A DNA stretch of 64,000 nucleotides from Laetiporus sulphureus 93-53 (GCF_001632365.1 NW_024468519.1:506831-570830); one strand, 5' to 3'. Shown: positions 10,342-22,621, counted from the stretch's first letter. Program-made: numbers and translations. Notes: generated by a model from the letters alone, not told the origin.

Positions 10342-12778
10342 TCACAGAGGAAGTATCCTGTCCAAATATACTCTCCACGGCACGCCACCTTTTTCCCCCA
10401 GTTCGAGTACACTGGGCCCGATGGGCAGCTCGACTTCCCACTCATCATTAGCATCGTTAAGGCCCTTGACGACAGCGCCATTCAGCCTGAGCTGTACTTC
10501 CCCGTGGGGACGCGGCGCCTTCATAGGCGCTTTGCCCTTGCTCTTCATCTTCGCAGGCTCTGGCAGCTTGACAGGTTCTGGCTTGGGCTTCTTCCGCGGC
10601 CGCCCTCGCGACCGCTTCTTCGGCTGTTCCTCTTCCTCCTCTTCCTCCTCTTCCTCTGCACGCTTCTCGTCCTCGCTGCTCTCCTCGTCTTCCTCCAAAG
10701 CCGGCAGGAACTTCACGTTTGACACGCGCACACCTGTCTCTCCCATAAGGCGGATTGCATACACTTTCACGCCGTCTGTGTGATCGAGCTCCAACCTGCG
10801 GCCAAGCGGTTTGGTAGTTAGCATGACGGACTGCAGCTGTCGATGTCTTGTCGTGTCGGTAGTGGCAGGCAGCTGCGATGTAGACGGAATTGGCACTGGC
10901 ATAACAGCGGCAGTGGCAGCAGCATTACTGCCTGCAACAACCGTCGATGTCGATGTGAGTGGAGCTGGGGCCACGGTTGGAGGAACGATCGGCGTTTGAT
11001 AGACAGCATTCGGGTAGTATTTACTCTGATAGGGCTGCTGGGGGAAAGTGGCAGGTTGCAGAGTCCCTGTGACTGGCGTTAACGTTGGTGCAACCGGCTT
11101 CGGTTGTATGGGGACGGGAGCAGGAGCTATCTTGAGCAACGGCGCTGGCGCTGACGTTTGTGTATGGTAAGTTGTGACCGGTATAGGCGTTGCTGTAGGA
11201 GTTTGAAACGTGGCAGCAGACTTGATATTATCTGGTGAGGACTGAGTCGCTGAGCCGTTCGTAGGTTGGCTATGTTGCGGAGGTATTCGAAGAGTACCGA
11301 GGGAAGGCGATGGGTTGAGTGGATGAAAGGAAACCGTAGCTGCTGTGGATTGAGCAGATTGGTGGCCTGAAGGGACAGGTACTTTCAATTTGATCTTGGT
11401 GTGATGCTCTGATGAGTATATAGGGATGGAATATGGAGCTGGTAGGTCGGACATCAATTGTCGGAAGTACTCCTGAGAGACACTGAGTGAGCTGTCACGG
11501 TTGTGTTAGTATCTGTTGCATACCCGTAACATAACGGCATCATTTGAGATAGGAGTGTTGTCCTGGTTGAATTCCAAAGCATTCGAGAAGACGAGCTCCA
11601 CGTCATTCGCAAAATCTTGTGACGAATGATACTCTTTCCGCTTCAGACGTTTCTGAGTGGCGAAGATGTTATAGATGAGTTATATAAACGAACGATCGAC
11701 GACGCACGAAGATATTCTCCAGGCACTGAGGACGCTTGATAGTTTTGTAATATATAGGCCACTGCTTTTTGTTCGGAAGCTCCATGAACTCTGTCGACAG
11801 AAGACGTTCACTGACGAGATAGTGTCAGCTAATGGCACAACAGACACTGAAGTAACAACTCACGAATCATCTGTTTTCTCGACCAATTTCTGTAACCGCG
11901 ACTTGAGTAGACGAGTCATGTTCGGAGCTTTCTTCTTCTTGCCTCCTCCTTCATCGTCTGATACCCCAGCTTGCGCATGCCCACCAACATGCTCGTCGCC
12001 TTCGTCTGCGCCATCGGCGGCGGCATCGTCGCTGATGCCAGTCATCTTGACGTACTCTCTTGAGACGAGTTTCTGTTACGGAACCCGTTGTGAGTACAAA
12101 AGCCGGTGGAAACGCCCAAAAAAGACGCAGATGAGACAAGAACTCACATGAAGATGCTTGGCATCTTTCCAGATCTGACTCTCCCTCATGTTATACCTCT
12201 TTGCGTTGCGGAAACATGTATCAAAATCCTGCTTGACATCTTCAAATGAGGCATATGCTCCTGCGTCGAGCTGCGCTTTGATCTCGTCGAGAGCTATTGG
12301 ACGCTTGATCTGTTGATAATAGTCTGGATACTGTCTTTTCGAAGGCAAGCGCATGAAGTCGTGCGAGAGCGCCCTGCCTCTGCACGATCCATATCGAATT
12401 TACGAAGGAAGATGACAGGTCGTAGCAGTCATGGTGAGTAGCAATCATACGGATGGTGAAAGTACGTTCGTGAGATGCAAACGCGCGGAGTCAAAATGGG
12501 CTGAGGCTGCAAGAGATTGTCACGCACTCTTTGTTCACCGCGTCCTTCACTGTCTGCCACAACTGCAGTCCTTTCTCCTTGATGGTCCCGCGATCCTCTC
12601 TAGCAGGCGCCGGCCCCCCTGTCTCCTTCTTGACAGTCTCAGCGGAATCTGTGGCAGCAGTTTGCTCTTTCGACGCTGAACTGTTTGCAGTTGCGGTGGC
12701 TTCCTTGCGCCGCTTGGCGCGCGGTGCGTCGATGTCAACGCCTGCGGCTGCAATCTGGCTTGCTTCTCTCTTCGACAT
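10342..12778 (-). CDS. Rsc4-like tandem bromodomain protein
   Basis: Six exons (12778-12528, 12379-12148, 12072-11864, 11810-11708, 11652-11524, 11472-10342) sum to 684 residues. After a basic nuclear-type N-terminus, bromodomain 1 runs over exons 1-3 (LPSKRQYPDYYQQIKRPIAL, then FDTCFRNAKRYNMRESQIW). Bromodomain 2 runs over exons 4-6 (LPNKKQWPIYYKTIKRPQCL, then LVFSNALEFNQDNTPISNDA). Both keep the ZA-loop Tyr-Tyr and the acetyl-lysine-binding Asn. The C-terminal half has a Pro/Thr/Ala-rich linker, an acidic run, an AT-hook-like RGRPRKKPK and a final conserved block. Two adjacent bromodomains without a visible BAH domain fit Rsc4 of the RSC/SWI-SNF remodeller better than Rsc1/2. A polybromo-type protein is the alternative. 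Confidence 0.82.
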
Positions 12779-13220
12779 CGTCTGATGATATATCGATGCG
12801 TAGGGGCCGGGGAGCACTATCTAGCAAGCTCAGCGTAGGGTACAGCGGCAGCAGGCCTGGATATCTGACTGCTCTTCAGAGTTCGTTGGTGTGGGCGGCA
12901 CGGCTACCCTGTTATGGGATGTTCATCACGTGTACGGACGCGTCCTGCGTCGGGATGGGCGCCTATGTACTCCTCTTAGTTATAGACTAATATACTGCGT
13001 CCGTCCGCCGTCCGCGCGCACGTCCGCGCGCACGCTTAGACTCGAAGTCGAGCAGCTTTACACCTGCTGAGCGTAGCTGGACTAGGTGCACTCAACCTGT
13101 TATTTCGCATCACGTTCAAACCGTGCTTCTGTAAACCAACGGCGTCTCGCATGACAGTGATATGACCGCCATGGCGTACGTCGTATAGACTCTCTTCATA
13201 TTACTACTAGTTGAGCATAT
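12779..13220. other. Intergenic, bromodomain gene to BTB gene
   Basis: About 440 bp lie between two divergent genes. It holds a GC-rich stretch near 13000-13032 in which CGTCCGCGCGCA is repeated back to back. No ORF or RNA gene was recognised; it presumably carries both promoters. Confidence 0.45.
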
Positions 13221-14015
13221 ATGAATACTTTCGGATGGGATGAGCACAGAAATGAACAGGGACCAAGAGGACTGTTGTCCAAAAGGCATGACACACTCTA
13301 TGTTGATGACCAGACGGTCATCTTCCTCGTACGTGCTCACACGACGGCTTGATAGTGCTGTAAATAAATATATTGTCTTTGCTATAGGTTGAAGGTACTC
13401 TGTTCAGAGTACATCAGCATTTTTTCAAAAAGCACTCCAAGGTCTTCGCGGGAATGTTCACCCTTCCACAGGGTTCTGGAAAAGCCGTTGAGGGGCAAAG
13501 CGACGGCAATCCGATTCTGTTGGAAGATGTCTCCAATGTCGACTTTGAGCGGCTGCTGTCGCTATTCTATTCAGAGTAAGTCTTATCTCAACAGCATTTC
13601 TTTACATGGGTTAGCTGATCGACTGGCTTCGGTGTACTAACGCCACCTCCTTGACCCTAGATGCCCTGGCGACGGTGATCTCCACACCGTTGAAGAATGG
13701 GCGTCGGTCCTCAATCTTGCCACCAAGTGGGAGTTTGTGGTCCTTCGCGACCTCGCTATTGCACGTCTGTCGCAGCTCGCGTCTCCCGTTGAACGCATTC
13801 TGCTGGCACGATCCTACGATGTCAGCCAATGGATCGCACCCGCTTATTTCGAATTATGCAAGCGCGACGAGCCTTTGACGCTTGGGGAAGGCGAGCGTTT
13901 GGGCATGAAGGATGTGATATTGCTATCGGAGATCCGTCAAAGCATCCGAGGGAACTTCAGGGTTACCATACAGGACAGAAATATTGCTGCTCTCATTGAG
14001 AAAAAAATTGTATAG
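13221..14015 (+). CDS. BTB/POZ domain protein
   Basis: Three exons (13221-13328, 13388-13575, 13661-14015) join to 216 residues, start ATG at 13221. A BTB fold spans the first 110 or so residues: DTLYVDDQTVIFLVEGTLFR, then VHQHFFKKHSKVFAGMF, then the acidic VDFERLLSLFYSE. A helical tail follows (WASVLNLATKWEFVVLRDLA, ERILLARSYDVSQWI). Small BTB proteins of this form are much expanded in agaricomycetes; most have no known role and could act as Cullin-3 adaptors or dimerisation modules. No Kelch or zinc finger follows. Confidence 0.85.
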
Positions 14016-14116
14016 AACAACACCCCACCCCTGCCCGCGTCATGTCTACGTCCAGTTCGCCATCATACTCGCGCCATTTTGTATTTGCTGTACGTCTCGC
14101 TTTCGTCAATGTGACT

Positions 14117-16133
14117 TCACTGAGCAATTGTCTCACATCCTCGCTCCGCTAATTTTGCCACTCTAAGCTCCCTCATTCGCTTCTTTGCAAACCGCGTGTG
14201 AACGTTCAAACCTCCATTGAACGCCCAATCCGCTCGCTCCCACTGCTCCTCAACCCTAGAATCCTTAGCATGAATCCTGTTTTCAGGGTTACGAATGGAA
14301 TAACTGCGAAGGAGCTTGGCTCCTCCAGGCTGAAGCAGAAGTCTCCGTGAGCTTTGAAAAACAAAACTGCGGATAGCAATCACAACGCACGTGTTCCTGA
14401 AGATAGCTGGTGACCTCTACGACGAAGCCCTCGATTATCAGAACGCATCGGCCAAATTTTCGTCCACCTTCGATGTAATCTTCTACCTCTGCCCATGTCC
14501 ATGTTACCCCGGTCCACTCGTTGCTGTCAAGGACGATATCTGTCTCGGGGATACGCTCTCCGTGCTGATTAACCTTCTGAATGATGTTTCTCCTCGCATT
14601 AGCCACCTCCTCCGCGCTTGCACGCTTCAATCCCCATACAGATCCCGCGGCATGGAGGGCGAGAATGACCCATTTGGATGGATCCCAGTCATACTTCGAT
14701 GGGCCAGAACGGTAGTCGTGGGGGAAAGCATGCTGTTCACCAGTGAGTTGAACGGTGGAGATACTAGAATGTACCGCTCACATGCTAGAAAATCAAATTG
14801 ACGATGGTTAGGATTAACTGGCTCCCGATCGTGCCAGGAACTTACAAAATTATGGTTGCCCTCGCCACAAGTCAGGAGCGCAACGATCTGGCAATCTCAA
14901 ATGAGCGAAGCACTGGTATGGAATTTGTCAAAAAAGACGCACGAAGTTCGACCTGGAGGTATTTTCGTCAGAGTACGGCTGAAGGCCGTGCCAGTGCGCA
15001 AGACTTTTATCCGGGAGGGTAAGTGCTGCATAATTATTTGGATGCAATTTAATGAACTTACGAATTGACGAAAAAGGTGCAATGCCATACTATGATAATA
15101 TAGATATTTCAGTTATGCAGGGTTCAGTCACGCCTCATGACCATCTCACCGAGCAATTTAGCTACTAGCGAGCCCCAGACGAAAGCACCGCATGCATCTT
15201 TCCACATCGCTCCTATGAGGGGCGGTAACAGCATGCCGAAGATCAAAGCCAGTGGTACTGGAAACAAAATCAACCGTGTTCACCGGTCATATGTCGTGTG
15301 CTCCCTCACCATAGTATCTGTGCTGAAAACGTACCACTATTGGCTAGTCAATCAATCAGGACAAGGCGGTGGAAAAGGAGTACGCACCGGGATCATTCTC
15401 AAGGTCTTCACGGTCTATCAATTCAAGTCGTTCATAACGCGGCTTGAAGAAAATCCAGCCCATGTGTGACCATAAAAGACCCTTTGTGGCGGCATAGCTG
15501 TCATAGTAATCCGTCCATCCACGGGTGACCAGGGGAGAGCGGTCAATACTGACTGACTCAAAAGGGCGACAAACTCACGGATCATGCAGTGGATCGTCTG
15601 TAAAACGCTGCGTACAGGGAAGACCATCAACAACGTCCTCAGGAGGACTGAAAGCGAAACGCGTACATGGTGTAACCGATGTCTTAGACACCTGCGAGGA
15701 TACACGTCACTCTAAGATAACCCCGAATAACACCGCTATTTCAATGACTTACCACCACTTCGCACCGGTCAGTGATTTTCGGGGACCATGAGTGGGATGT
15801 GCTTACTTTAATCGACCCTTGCATTCCACTAGCCCCGACTGCAGCCAATAGCGCTCTGACAGGTAGAGTCGCCCGAAATGCTCTGTGGGAATACAGTCGA
15901 TGATAGCCCACTGTGATGCTGGTGGCAGAAAGAATCTGTCAATGTCGCCAGTGCTTGTCATGTCCGAGAATGTGACCCTACGACAGCTCTACGACCTGGA
16001 AGAGCGTGAAGCTCAGTAGCAATGTTGCAGGAGGCACAGAAGCAGGCGGGTATCGATAGACGCCGACACATGCCGCGACATGAACTGCTACAAAGAATAA
16101 AGCATTTGACCACCATATCTTGTGGTTCTGCAT
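14117..16133 (-). CDS. OLE1: Delta-9 fatty acid desaturase with fused cytochrome b5
   Basis: Fourteen exons sum to 419 residues: 16133-15996, 15935-15807, 15757-15753, 15691-15667, 15607-15579, 15497-15388, 15336-15310, 15257-15150, 15089-15062, 15003-14943, 14887-14846, 14784-14782, 14732-14391, 14329-14117. Acyl-CoA desaturase makes oleoyl/palmitoleoyl-CoA in the ER. All three His boxes are present: HRLYSH, HRLHH, and HNFHH in GEGNHNFHHAFPHDYRSG. Membrane segments flank them. The C-terminal cytochrome b5 domain has EHPGGAKLLR; its usual second haem His was not pinned down. A 5-nt exon supplies part of WW before the second box, and a 3-nt exon supplies one His of the third. The start is uncertain, since a short upstream exon may exist. 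Confidence 0.88.
14782..14784 (-). other. 3-nt micro-exon in the desaturase gene
   Basis: The single codon CAT lies between a 61-nt intron (14845-14785, GTAAGT to TAG, with a CTAAC branch site) and a 49-nt intron (14781-14733, GTGAGC to CAG). Skipping it keeps the frame but turns HNFHH into HNFH and so removes an iron-ligand His. Confidence 0.75.
15753..15757 (-). other. 5-nt micro-exon in the desaturase gene
   Basis: TGGTG lies between a 49-nt intron (15806-15758, ends AAG) and a 61-nt intron (15752-15692, GTAAGT to CAG). Only with it does the frame continue from GSIK through WW to CLRHRLHH, the conserved order in this family. Confidence 0.72.
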
Positions 16134-16553
16134 TTTCTCGAGGAGGGGGGCAGCAAGACGTGCGCGATCTCAGAGCACCAAGCGATAGGAGAAAACAGCT
16201 GCGCAAGCGAGTATGGCATCCTGCCAGCTTACGCGCGGGCTACTATACAGTCTATGCGCTGATCATATTAATCAGGGCATTGATACTTCGGATGAGTCGC
16301 TCTTCGATATTTGAGGTTCATGCCACGATGCTTCTACAGCTTATGATCCGGTCAAACGGATGGCATTTGATGAGTTAGATGGTAGGCATGCTACATCATT
16401 CTTAGCACGCACGGACGATCAAGGCAACTGCATGACCCAGTCTGCATAAACTTCTATCTTTGACATCGCCGAGGGAAGCGTAGCATGCATGATCTATTGA
16501 CACAAGAAGAGAACACGGATTCGTACGACTGGCAGATAAGCGTGTCGTAGATC

Positions 16554-18060
16554 TCATGGAGTGTAGCAGTAAGAGTGGGCTGGAGGGATCCACGCCGACC
16601 ACTGGTTCGGTATAGCCAGACCATGCGCGGATGGGCTGGTAGGTTCTGACAGTGTTCCTGACAAGCCCGAGTGGTGGTAGTGTGGTGTCTCGTAGCCGTA
16701 CGCCTGGTCTGTTGTAGTATGGGTCATAGGCACGTACATCCCTGGCATGAGAACGTGAGGTGACTGCATTGGCTGATCGAGTGGTGTTCCCATCGTGCCA
16801 AGTGGTTCAGATGCCGCGCATGGATACAATGCCGAGGTCGGATGCTGTTCGTAGAACATCCACGCAGAAGCGGATGCATTCGCGTGAGATTGCTCATATA
16901 GCGAGTCGGAAATGTGGCTACGGGAAGGATGTCCCACGAAGTCGGATGCCGGCAAGGGTGTAGGAGAATATATGGCGATGTCGGCCTCATGAATGGACGA
17001 GTCCATCCAGTGTTCGCCTGGCATGGCTCCCCTAGCGACATCGTATGAGGCGTGCATTTCGTATGAACCAGAGGACACGATTGTCGTCAAAGAATCGGGC
17101 GAATAGGAGAGCATATGTTCATCGAGGCTCTCTGTAGACGATGTGGTGCTGGCGGCAGATGATGACGACACGGAGAAGTTTCGGGATCTCCTTTTTGAAA
17201 CAGAAGATACTTGATGACCCGATTTCTCTGCATTGCGAGATGCACCGCGTATAAGGTGATTGTATCTGTATAGAATGAACATCGATGCGCGATATTTGAT
17301 GCGCAACTTCGTACCTATTCTTGACAGCAAGACCAGTACGTCCAGGAAGTAATGTCCGAGCTATGGTGGCCCATGAGTGTCCTAGCTCCGAAACGGCCTT
17401 CAGAAGCCGCTCGTCCTGACGAGAATCGTAAATCCCGTAAACAAATTGTCGATTTGGCTATGAAGAGTATAATCACCTCTTCATGGCTCCAGCGGCTACG
17501 GTCGATGGACGGATTGAGGGCATCATTCCAGCGCTTGGCGCATTCTAGCTCGTCGCATTAGCTACCAGTTTGACATTCGTAGCACGAAGCAACTTACGCC
17601 CACTATTCCTAGTCCCTACTCTGTTTGCCACAAGAGCCCACCTAGACCGTGTCCACTGTCAGCTAGCTCTTGCAAACGAACTATTCCAGAAACGCACTTG
17701 TGACCAAGTTCGGCAACGGCGTTGCATAGGCGCTAGTAGTGGGCGTTAAGCTCAGGTCTGGCCGAGGCGACCAATGTCGACTTTACCTCATCCTCATCGC
17801 CGGTCCAGCAGCCCTTCGACACGCTCGAGGCCATCTGTGCCCACCATCGTTTGCGACAATCTTTGTTTGTCCTGTGTGGTATATGCTGTGAGATGGCATG
17901 CCAGCGAGTCGGGGGATGAGCATTGGGATCCTCTACTCGCATGAATGTCAATGAACATAGCCTGAACTGTTTAGCACGATGTGTTCACCTATTTCAATCG
18001 CTAAGCGTAACATCTCGTCTTCCTCTTCCGTCCATGCTCGCCTGTCGCGAGATTGATAAA
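16554..18060 (-). CDS. Three-repeat Myb/SANT DNA-binding protein
   Basis: This is a multi-exon gene; the exact start is not fixed (an ATG at 18122 may open a tiny first exon). Repeat 1 reads RRAWTEEEDEMLRLAIEI, then after an intron EDPNAHPPTRWHAISQHIP and KDCRKRWW. Repeat 2 reads GCWTGDEDE, then ALVANRVGTRNSG and CAKRW. Repeat 3 reads RSRWSHEE, then LGHSWATIARTLLPGRTG and KNRYNHLIR. The spaced tryptophans are those of c-Myb-type helix-turn-helix repeats, so it is probably a nuclear transcription factor. The last exon (17272-16554) is a Ser/Tyr/His/Pro-rich tail with no domain, likely regulatory. Short introns cut repeats 1, 2 and 3, which is why no long ORF covers the domain. Confidence 0.75.
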
Positions 18061-18122
18061 CGTCGTGCTGTGTGTGCATGGGGAACTTGCGGCGAATTGG
18101 CGAATCAAACGTGCGAAGACAT

Positions 18123-20430
18123 CCTAGATACCGGGCATTGATATATGGTTCCCGATGCCGCTTACTTGATTGTTGTAGCGCTCAGAGGCCTTGAAGGATA
18201 TGTTCACCACAGCGCTCAATGCCAAGCATCTAGATCAAGGCATCAGTATAAGCCACCATCGCTAATCAACCCCGTTGTTTGTCCTCGTGATAATAAAGCT
18301 AAATAACAGCTCATCTAGCAAGCGTTAAGATCACGAAAGGCAGCCCTGCCTCCACTGCTGGAGAAGACGCCGCGAATAATTGAGTAGCACAGCCACGATA
18401 TCTGTCATAATCGTTGCTCTGAATGGAAGGAACGCTTCCGTACGCGCATGGATTCTGCTATTACCACGATGACGGCATTACCGGTCAGGGTACAATCGAT
18501 TAAGTTGGTGATGCTTGGGAAAGACCACGCGAAAAGTCAACACTCACTGAAGTATTACACGTTGCGAGGTGCCCTTCTGATTTCATGTCCGAACAGCCCC
18601 AAACGTCGGTGTTCCATCCCGCCAAGGCGTCAATTCAGTCAGCGGCTTTGTGCGTGATGCACTTTCGTTGACGCCTTCTGACCCCGCAGGGAGAGAGAGG
18701 CATATTTGAACCAACGCTGCATGGGCTCGAAGAGCGATTGCAAATGCACTGTCTCATGGTCGCAATGCTGAGATTGGTACGTTTGGTATTACCAGTCAAT
18801 CTCCGAGCATCTATCGTAACACCACCTTGATTATCTGGCCAGAACATCTACATTCAAGCGTGCCACTTTAGGTTACGCATATGCGTCACTGACAATGCCG
18901 AGAAACCATGTTGTGGGAAGTCAGCTTGCGCGCCTCATTGTTCATGAAACTTACGGGGACGGGCTATTCGGTAAGAAAACATTCGTTACTCAGCAGCAAC
19001 CGGTTTTTATAGGACTGCACCTACGAAATGGGGTGTCTCAAGCTCATTTCGCGCGCGCTCAGAGTAGAGGAGCCCATCGTCGGGAAGTCTCCGACTGCAA
19101 AGCACCCAATGCTGTCGTAGGTCAAATACGTGTTGTCGGCGCATTCCCTCCGATCACGGAAGAACCCTTCAATGAGGAGCGCTCGGCGTATGCAATGATT
19201 CAGCTCCACGCTCTCCTGGGTGCAGAACGGAGAGACCCTGAGTCTTGTACATATTAGACCTGAAACCAATGTTCCGGATAAGTTGCTATCAGAAGTCGAG
19301 GATCATCGACTTGCCCGCCAAAGCTAGTGCTTTGACTAGAAGGATCTAGACGCTTGGCTTTCGGAAGATATCTACGTCAAAAAGCGCAGTTTTCAGAAGA
19401 CAACAAAAACAGTCCGTGCCTTTCATCAAAAGCCGGTCGGGTGCAGCGCGGCGAGTCGGAATGCTGGCTCGATCCCGCCGGCTCAGCTACACGTGGAACC
19501 AGTCGCAGCGGCAAGCTTCAGCGGGGCAGAAATACCGTGATGGGAGATAGAACTAGAATCTCACAATCCACCAATGTAATCTCGGCGGCAAGTGATCTGA
19601 TCTGGAGGCTGCATGCCCCGATCCCAACGGAACCTGCAGTGCATCGAGGTCGATGATATTAATTTTGCATGTTGCATGGAACGCTGACCGACGCATCGCC
19701 CAAGGTAAGAAATGGTGACCGTCAGATATCTGTGATCAGTCGCCATCCGAAGAGGGACTCGATGTAGCTTCTCCCGCCGACACCTAGAAGGAGCAATTAG
19801 TCACAAGTGTTGACCAAAATTACAGTCCCGAACAACGCATGGGAATGCTTCACCGTACTGAACCAGCAGGTGACCCGGATATCCGGGAGCTAAGGGTGAA
19901 ATGCGAGTGGAAGATTGTCCGATGCTTCGACGTTCCTTGAACTTCCCAGTCCGTCGGAACATGGCTCTCTCGTGCACTTCGTTTGCTTCTTGAGTTCGAC
20001 AGGAAGACCGACAGTTGCAAGGAGGTCCAGAAGCGGAGTCAGGCCGCAATTGATTGTCCGAGATGACGCCAACAAGCGCGGGATATGCTGCGAACATTAA
20101 TGCAAACTTAAGTCCGCACTGGCATGAGAGTCGTAGCTAGGGAGTAGACGCGGTCATGTGACCGTGGTGCGTCGGAACAGCCACCGGTCTCTGGCCCAGC
20201 GACGCCGCGATGAATTGACTGTGAACCGTATGTTCGGATGTTGCCTGTCTCCATTTTCTTGCAAGCTGATCCGCTGTGAATCTCCTAGGAAACTGATAGC
20301 GTACCTTGGAACAACTTGTGCTTCAGTTCTCTCTAAATGGTACTGCCAATGTCCTCTCTCCGCCAACCTGAAAGGTAAATTGACCGATGGCCGAACAAAT
20401 GGTGTTGCTTCCAACCTCGTCGAATATAGA
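18123..20430. other. Gene-poor 2.3 kb stretch
   Basis: Only overlapping ORFs of up to 120 codons on both strands are present, none with a recognisable domain, signal peptide or splice continuity. The longest plus-strand ORF (18895-19257) has no family resemblance I can name. I see no terminal repeats that would mark a transposon. Confidence 0.5.
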
Positions 20431-21650
20431 TACCTCGCGATCGAAGTTTGTATTGACTCGGTAGAGTCCGCTATCTCGTATGCCCTGCCGCGTTGCAAAT
20501 TGGCGCACTATGTAAAGCTGACCTGACTCCGTTCTAGCGCCGTTCGCGGCGGTGCCGATAGACTGGAGCTATGCGGTAACCTTGCACTTGGTGGTGGTAC
20601 GACGCCAAGTCTCGGTCTCTTCAAGATGATAAGACAAGCTACCCTTAATGTCCCAGTTATGGTAGGCCACGACCATTCTTAGGATGTCTATGAATAGATA
20701 CTAGAAACTTCGCGTTTTCCGTCTATGCCTTCCCCCAGGTGATGATTCGTCCGCGTACTGGAGATTTTTGCTATACTGAGGATGAAGTCAACATTATGAT
20801 CGAAGACATCCGTGTTTTCAAAGAGGAGGGCGCATCCGGCATAGTATTCGGCATTCTGACAAAGGAGGGCTCAATCGACACAGCCCGTACCACGAGGTGA
20901 CTGTATTGTCAAGGGTTGTCGGTTTAGTTCAAGTCGAGCGCTCATGGGTTCGCGTCTTCTAGACTGGCTCGGGTGGCGTCGCCGATGCAAGGTGAGCTTG
21001 TCGCTATGGTCCACTATTAGCATCAAACTGCCGCGAAATCATAATGGTCGTCAAAAGTCTGCTTCCACAGAGCATTTGACATGACGCCGAACCTCCTCAC
21101 AGGTATGCAACGGTTTATTTACATCAGATGTTGGATTTATCTACATCAGATGTTGATTCATGTATTATCAATGTCATTTTTGCAGCACTCCACGATGTCC
21201 GTACCATCCCGCATATTACGCGGATTCTGACGAGGTGGGTCTTCGAGAATTCAAATACAACTACCAATCATTCTGCCGCTGATAATAGTTCCTGGCCGCC
21301 GTAGCGGTGGCTCTCCAACCATCGACGTCAGCACGCTTCAGACAATCCTACAGGCTGCTTCCGACAGCCCGAAAGGAGACCATCGTAGTTCGCCGACGAT
21401 TCTCCCCGTATCTGGAATCAACGCTTCGACTGTGAAGCCGCTCTTAGACGCCCTTCTCCCAACTCTCTCTGAGATCCACCTCAGCGCTGGCAGGTGGATC
21501 CCGAGCAAGATGGAGTATCATCGAGACGGAATGGGGATGGGGATCGAAGACGGAGAATGGGCTGTATGGCGTACAAGCGAGGAACACGTCCGCGAAGTGA
21601 GAAGGATAGTGGATTCGATGTGTACGCAAGATGCACAAGGGATGTCGTAA
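20431..21650 (+). CDS. cutC: CutC-family copper homeostasis protein
   Basis: Several short exons assemble a CutC TIM barrel. Motifs in order are IEVCIDSVESAIS, AVRGGADRLELCGNLALGGG, MIRPRTGDFCYTEDEV, EEGASGIVFGILTKEGSID, VCFHRAFDMTPNLL, HITRILTSGGSPT, and near the end LLDALLPTLSEIHLSAGRW. CutC was named from bacterial copper tolerance; the enzymatic role in fungi is unsettled. At least six introns are needed, including one after the first motif and one ending at GCCGTAG just before SGGSPT, where the nearer TAG acceptor would bring a stop. The start codon is not identified; the first visible coding is at about 20431 and a small 5' exon is likely. An intron near 21110-21190 carries a short tandem repeat. 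Confidence 0.85.
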
Positions 21651-22621
21651 GGAGATACTGGACTTGTACGCGTCGAGCAAGCCAGAGTAAATGCTGACAT
21701 ACGTACTATAGGTTCTCGTACATAGATCATGTATAACAATTCAAGTTTTTGGCCAAACCGCTTCAGATCTGCATCAATGGGTGCATATGATCTCAACTAA
21801 GATTAAAACCAAAAAGATCAGCAAAACATGATGCACGAAGAGGACAACCTGATCCCCGGGACCAACGTACAGACCGCGTCCTTCGCTCTCCCACAGAGAT
21901 AAATCCTCCGCCTGAAGCCTGAAGAACCTCCGAGTGGCCAAACGTTAACGGAAGGTAATGCAAGATCTTGTCACGCATTAGTCACATCTTGCCGTGAAAC
22001 TCCGATGTGTCGGCAAACGCGGCAAGTCGGCAGATGAGTGATCGGCTGGAGCTGGATTCCAAGCGGCGGTGGCTGACGCGCGTCACGCAAAGCATGCCGG
22101 CTCACAAACAAACCTGGTCTTTTTATTATGCGGATGGACTCTATGTGAGGATTCTTCACTACATAAAGTGGAGGATGCAGTCAAGAGGGACGGTGTAGAT
22201 CTACGGATTTCGAATGCAGCCGCAGTGATTGTCGTTGTACAACACGATCGCGACCACTCGTACTCAGTACTCAGTACTCATCCGACTAGCTGTCGGAGTG
22301 ATGTCGAGGGGTTTCTGCCATGCAACAAACATTAATGGCATTTTGGTTTTATTCTATCTGAGTGGACTAGAGCTCCACAGACAATTGCTCAGATTGGGGC
22401 TGTTTTACAGGAAACACGAGCGTGGCTGGATATGTAGGCTGCGCATCAGACGGTCTTCACCGCTTCAACCTCATTTCCAAATCCTCTAAACCCCTCTCCC
22501 AAAACGAAGACAGCAACACGCAATGATAATAACGAAGATGAATTCATAAGGCAGATACATGTACAACAGACTCCATCCACATGAGTTAGAAAGACCCAGA
22601 CATGAAAGTCCACGAAACCCG
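21651..22621. other. Convergent intergenic stretch
   Basis: This is the 3' flank of the CutC gene and of the F-box gene, which converge. A CAGTACT microrepeat lies at about 22260-22280. No coding sequence is supported. Confidence 0.5.

Noticed and set aside
10219..10783. Plus-strand frame starting with a membrane-like segment downstream of PFA4
   Set aside because: It runs antisense into the conserved C-terminal block of the bromodomain gene; the hydrophobic start alone is not enough.
18895..19257. A 120-codon plus-strand ORF in the gene-poor stretch
   Set aside because: No domain, no splice partner and no promoter signal; overlapping minus-strand ORFs are equally plausible, so neither is called.
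22255..22285. CAGTACT microrepeat
   Set aside because: Too short and isolated to interpret.
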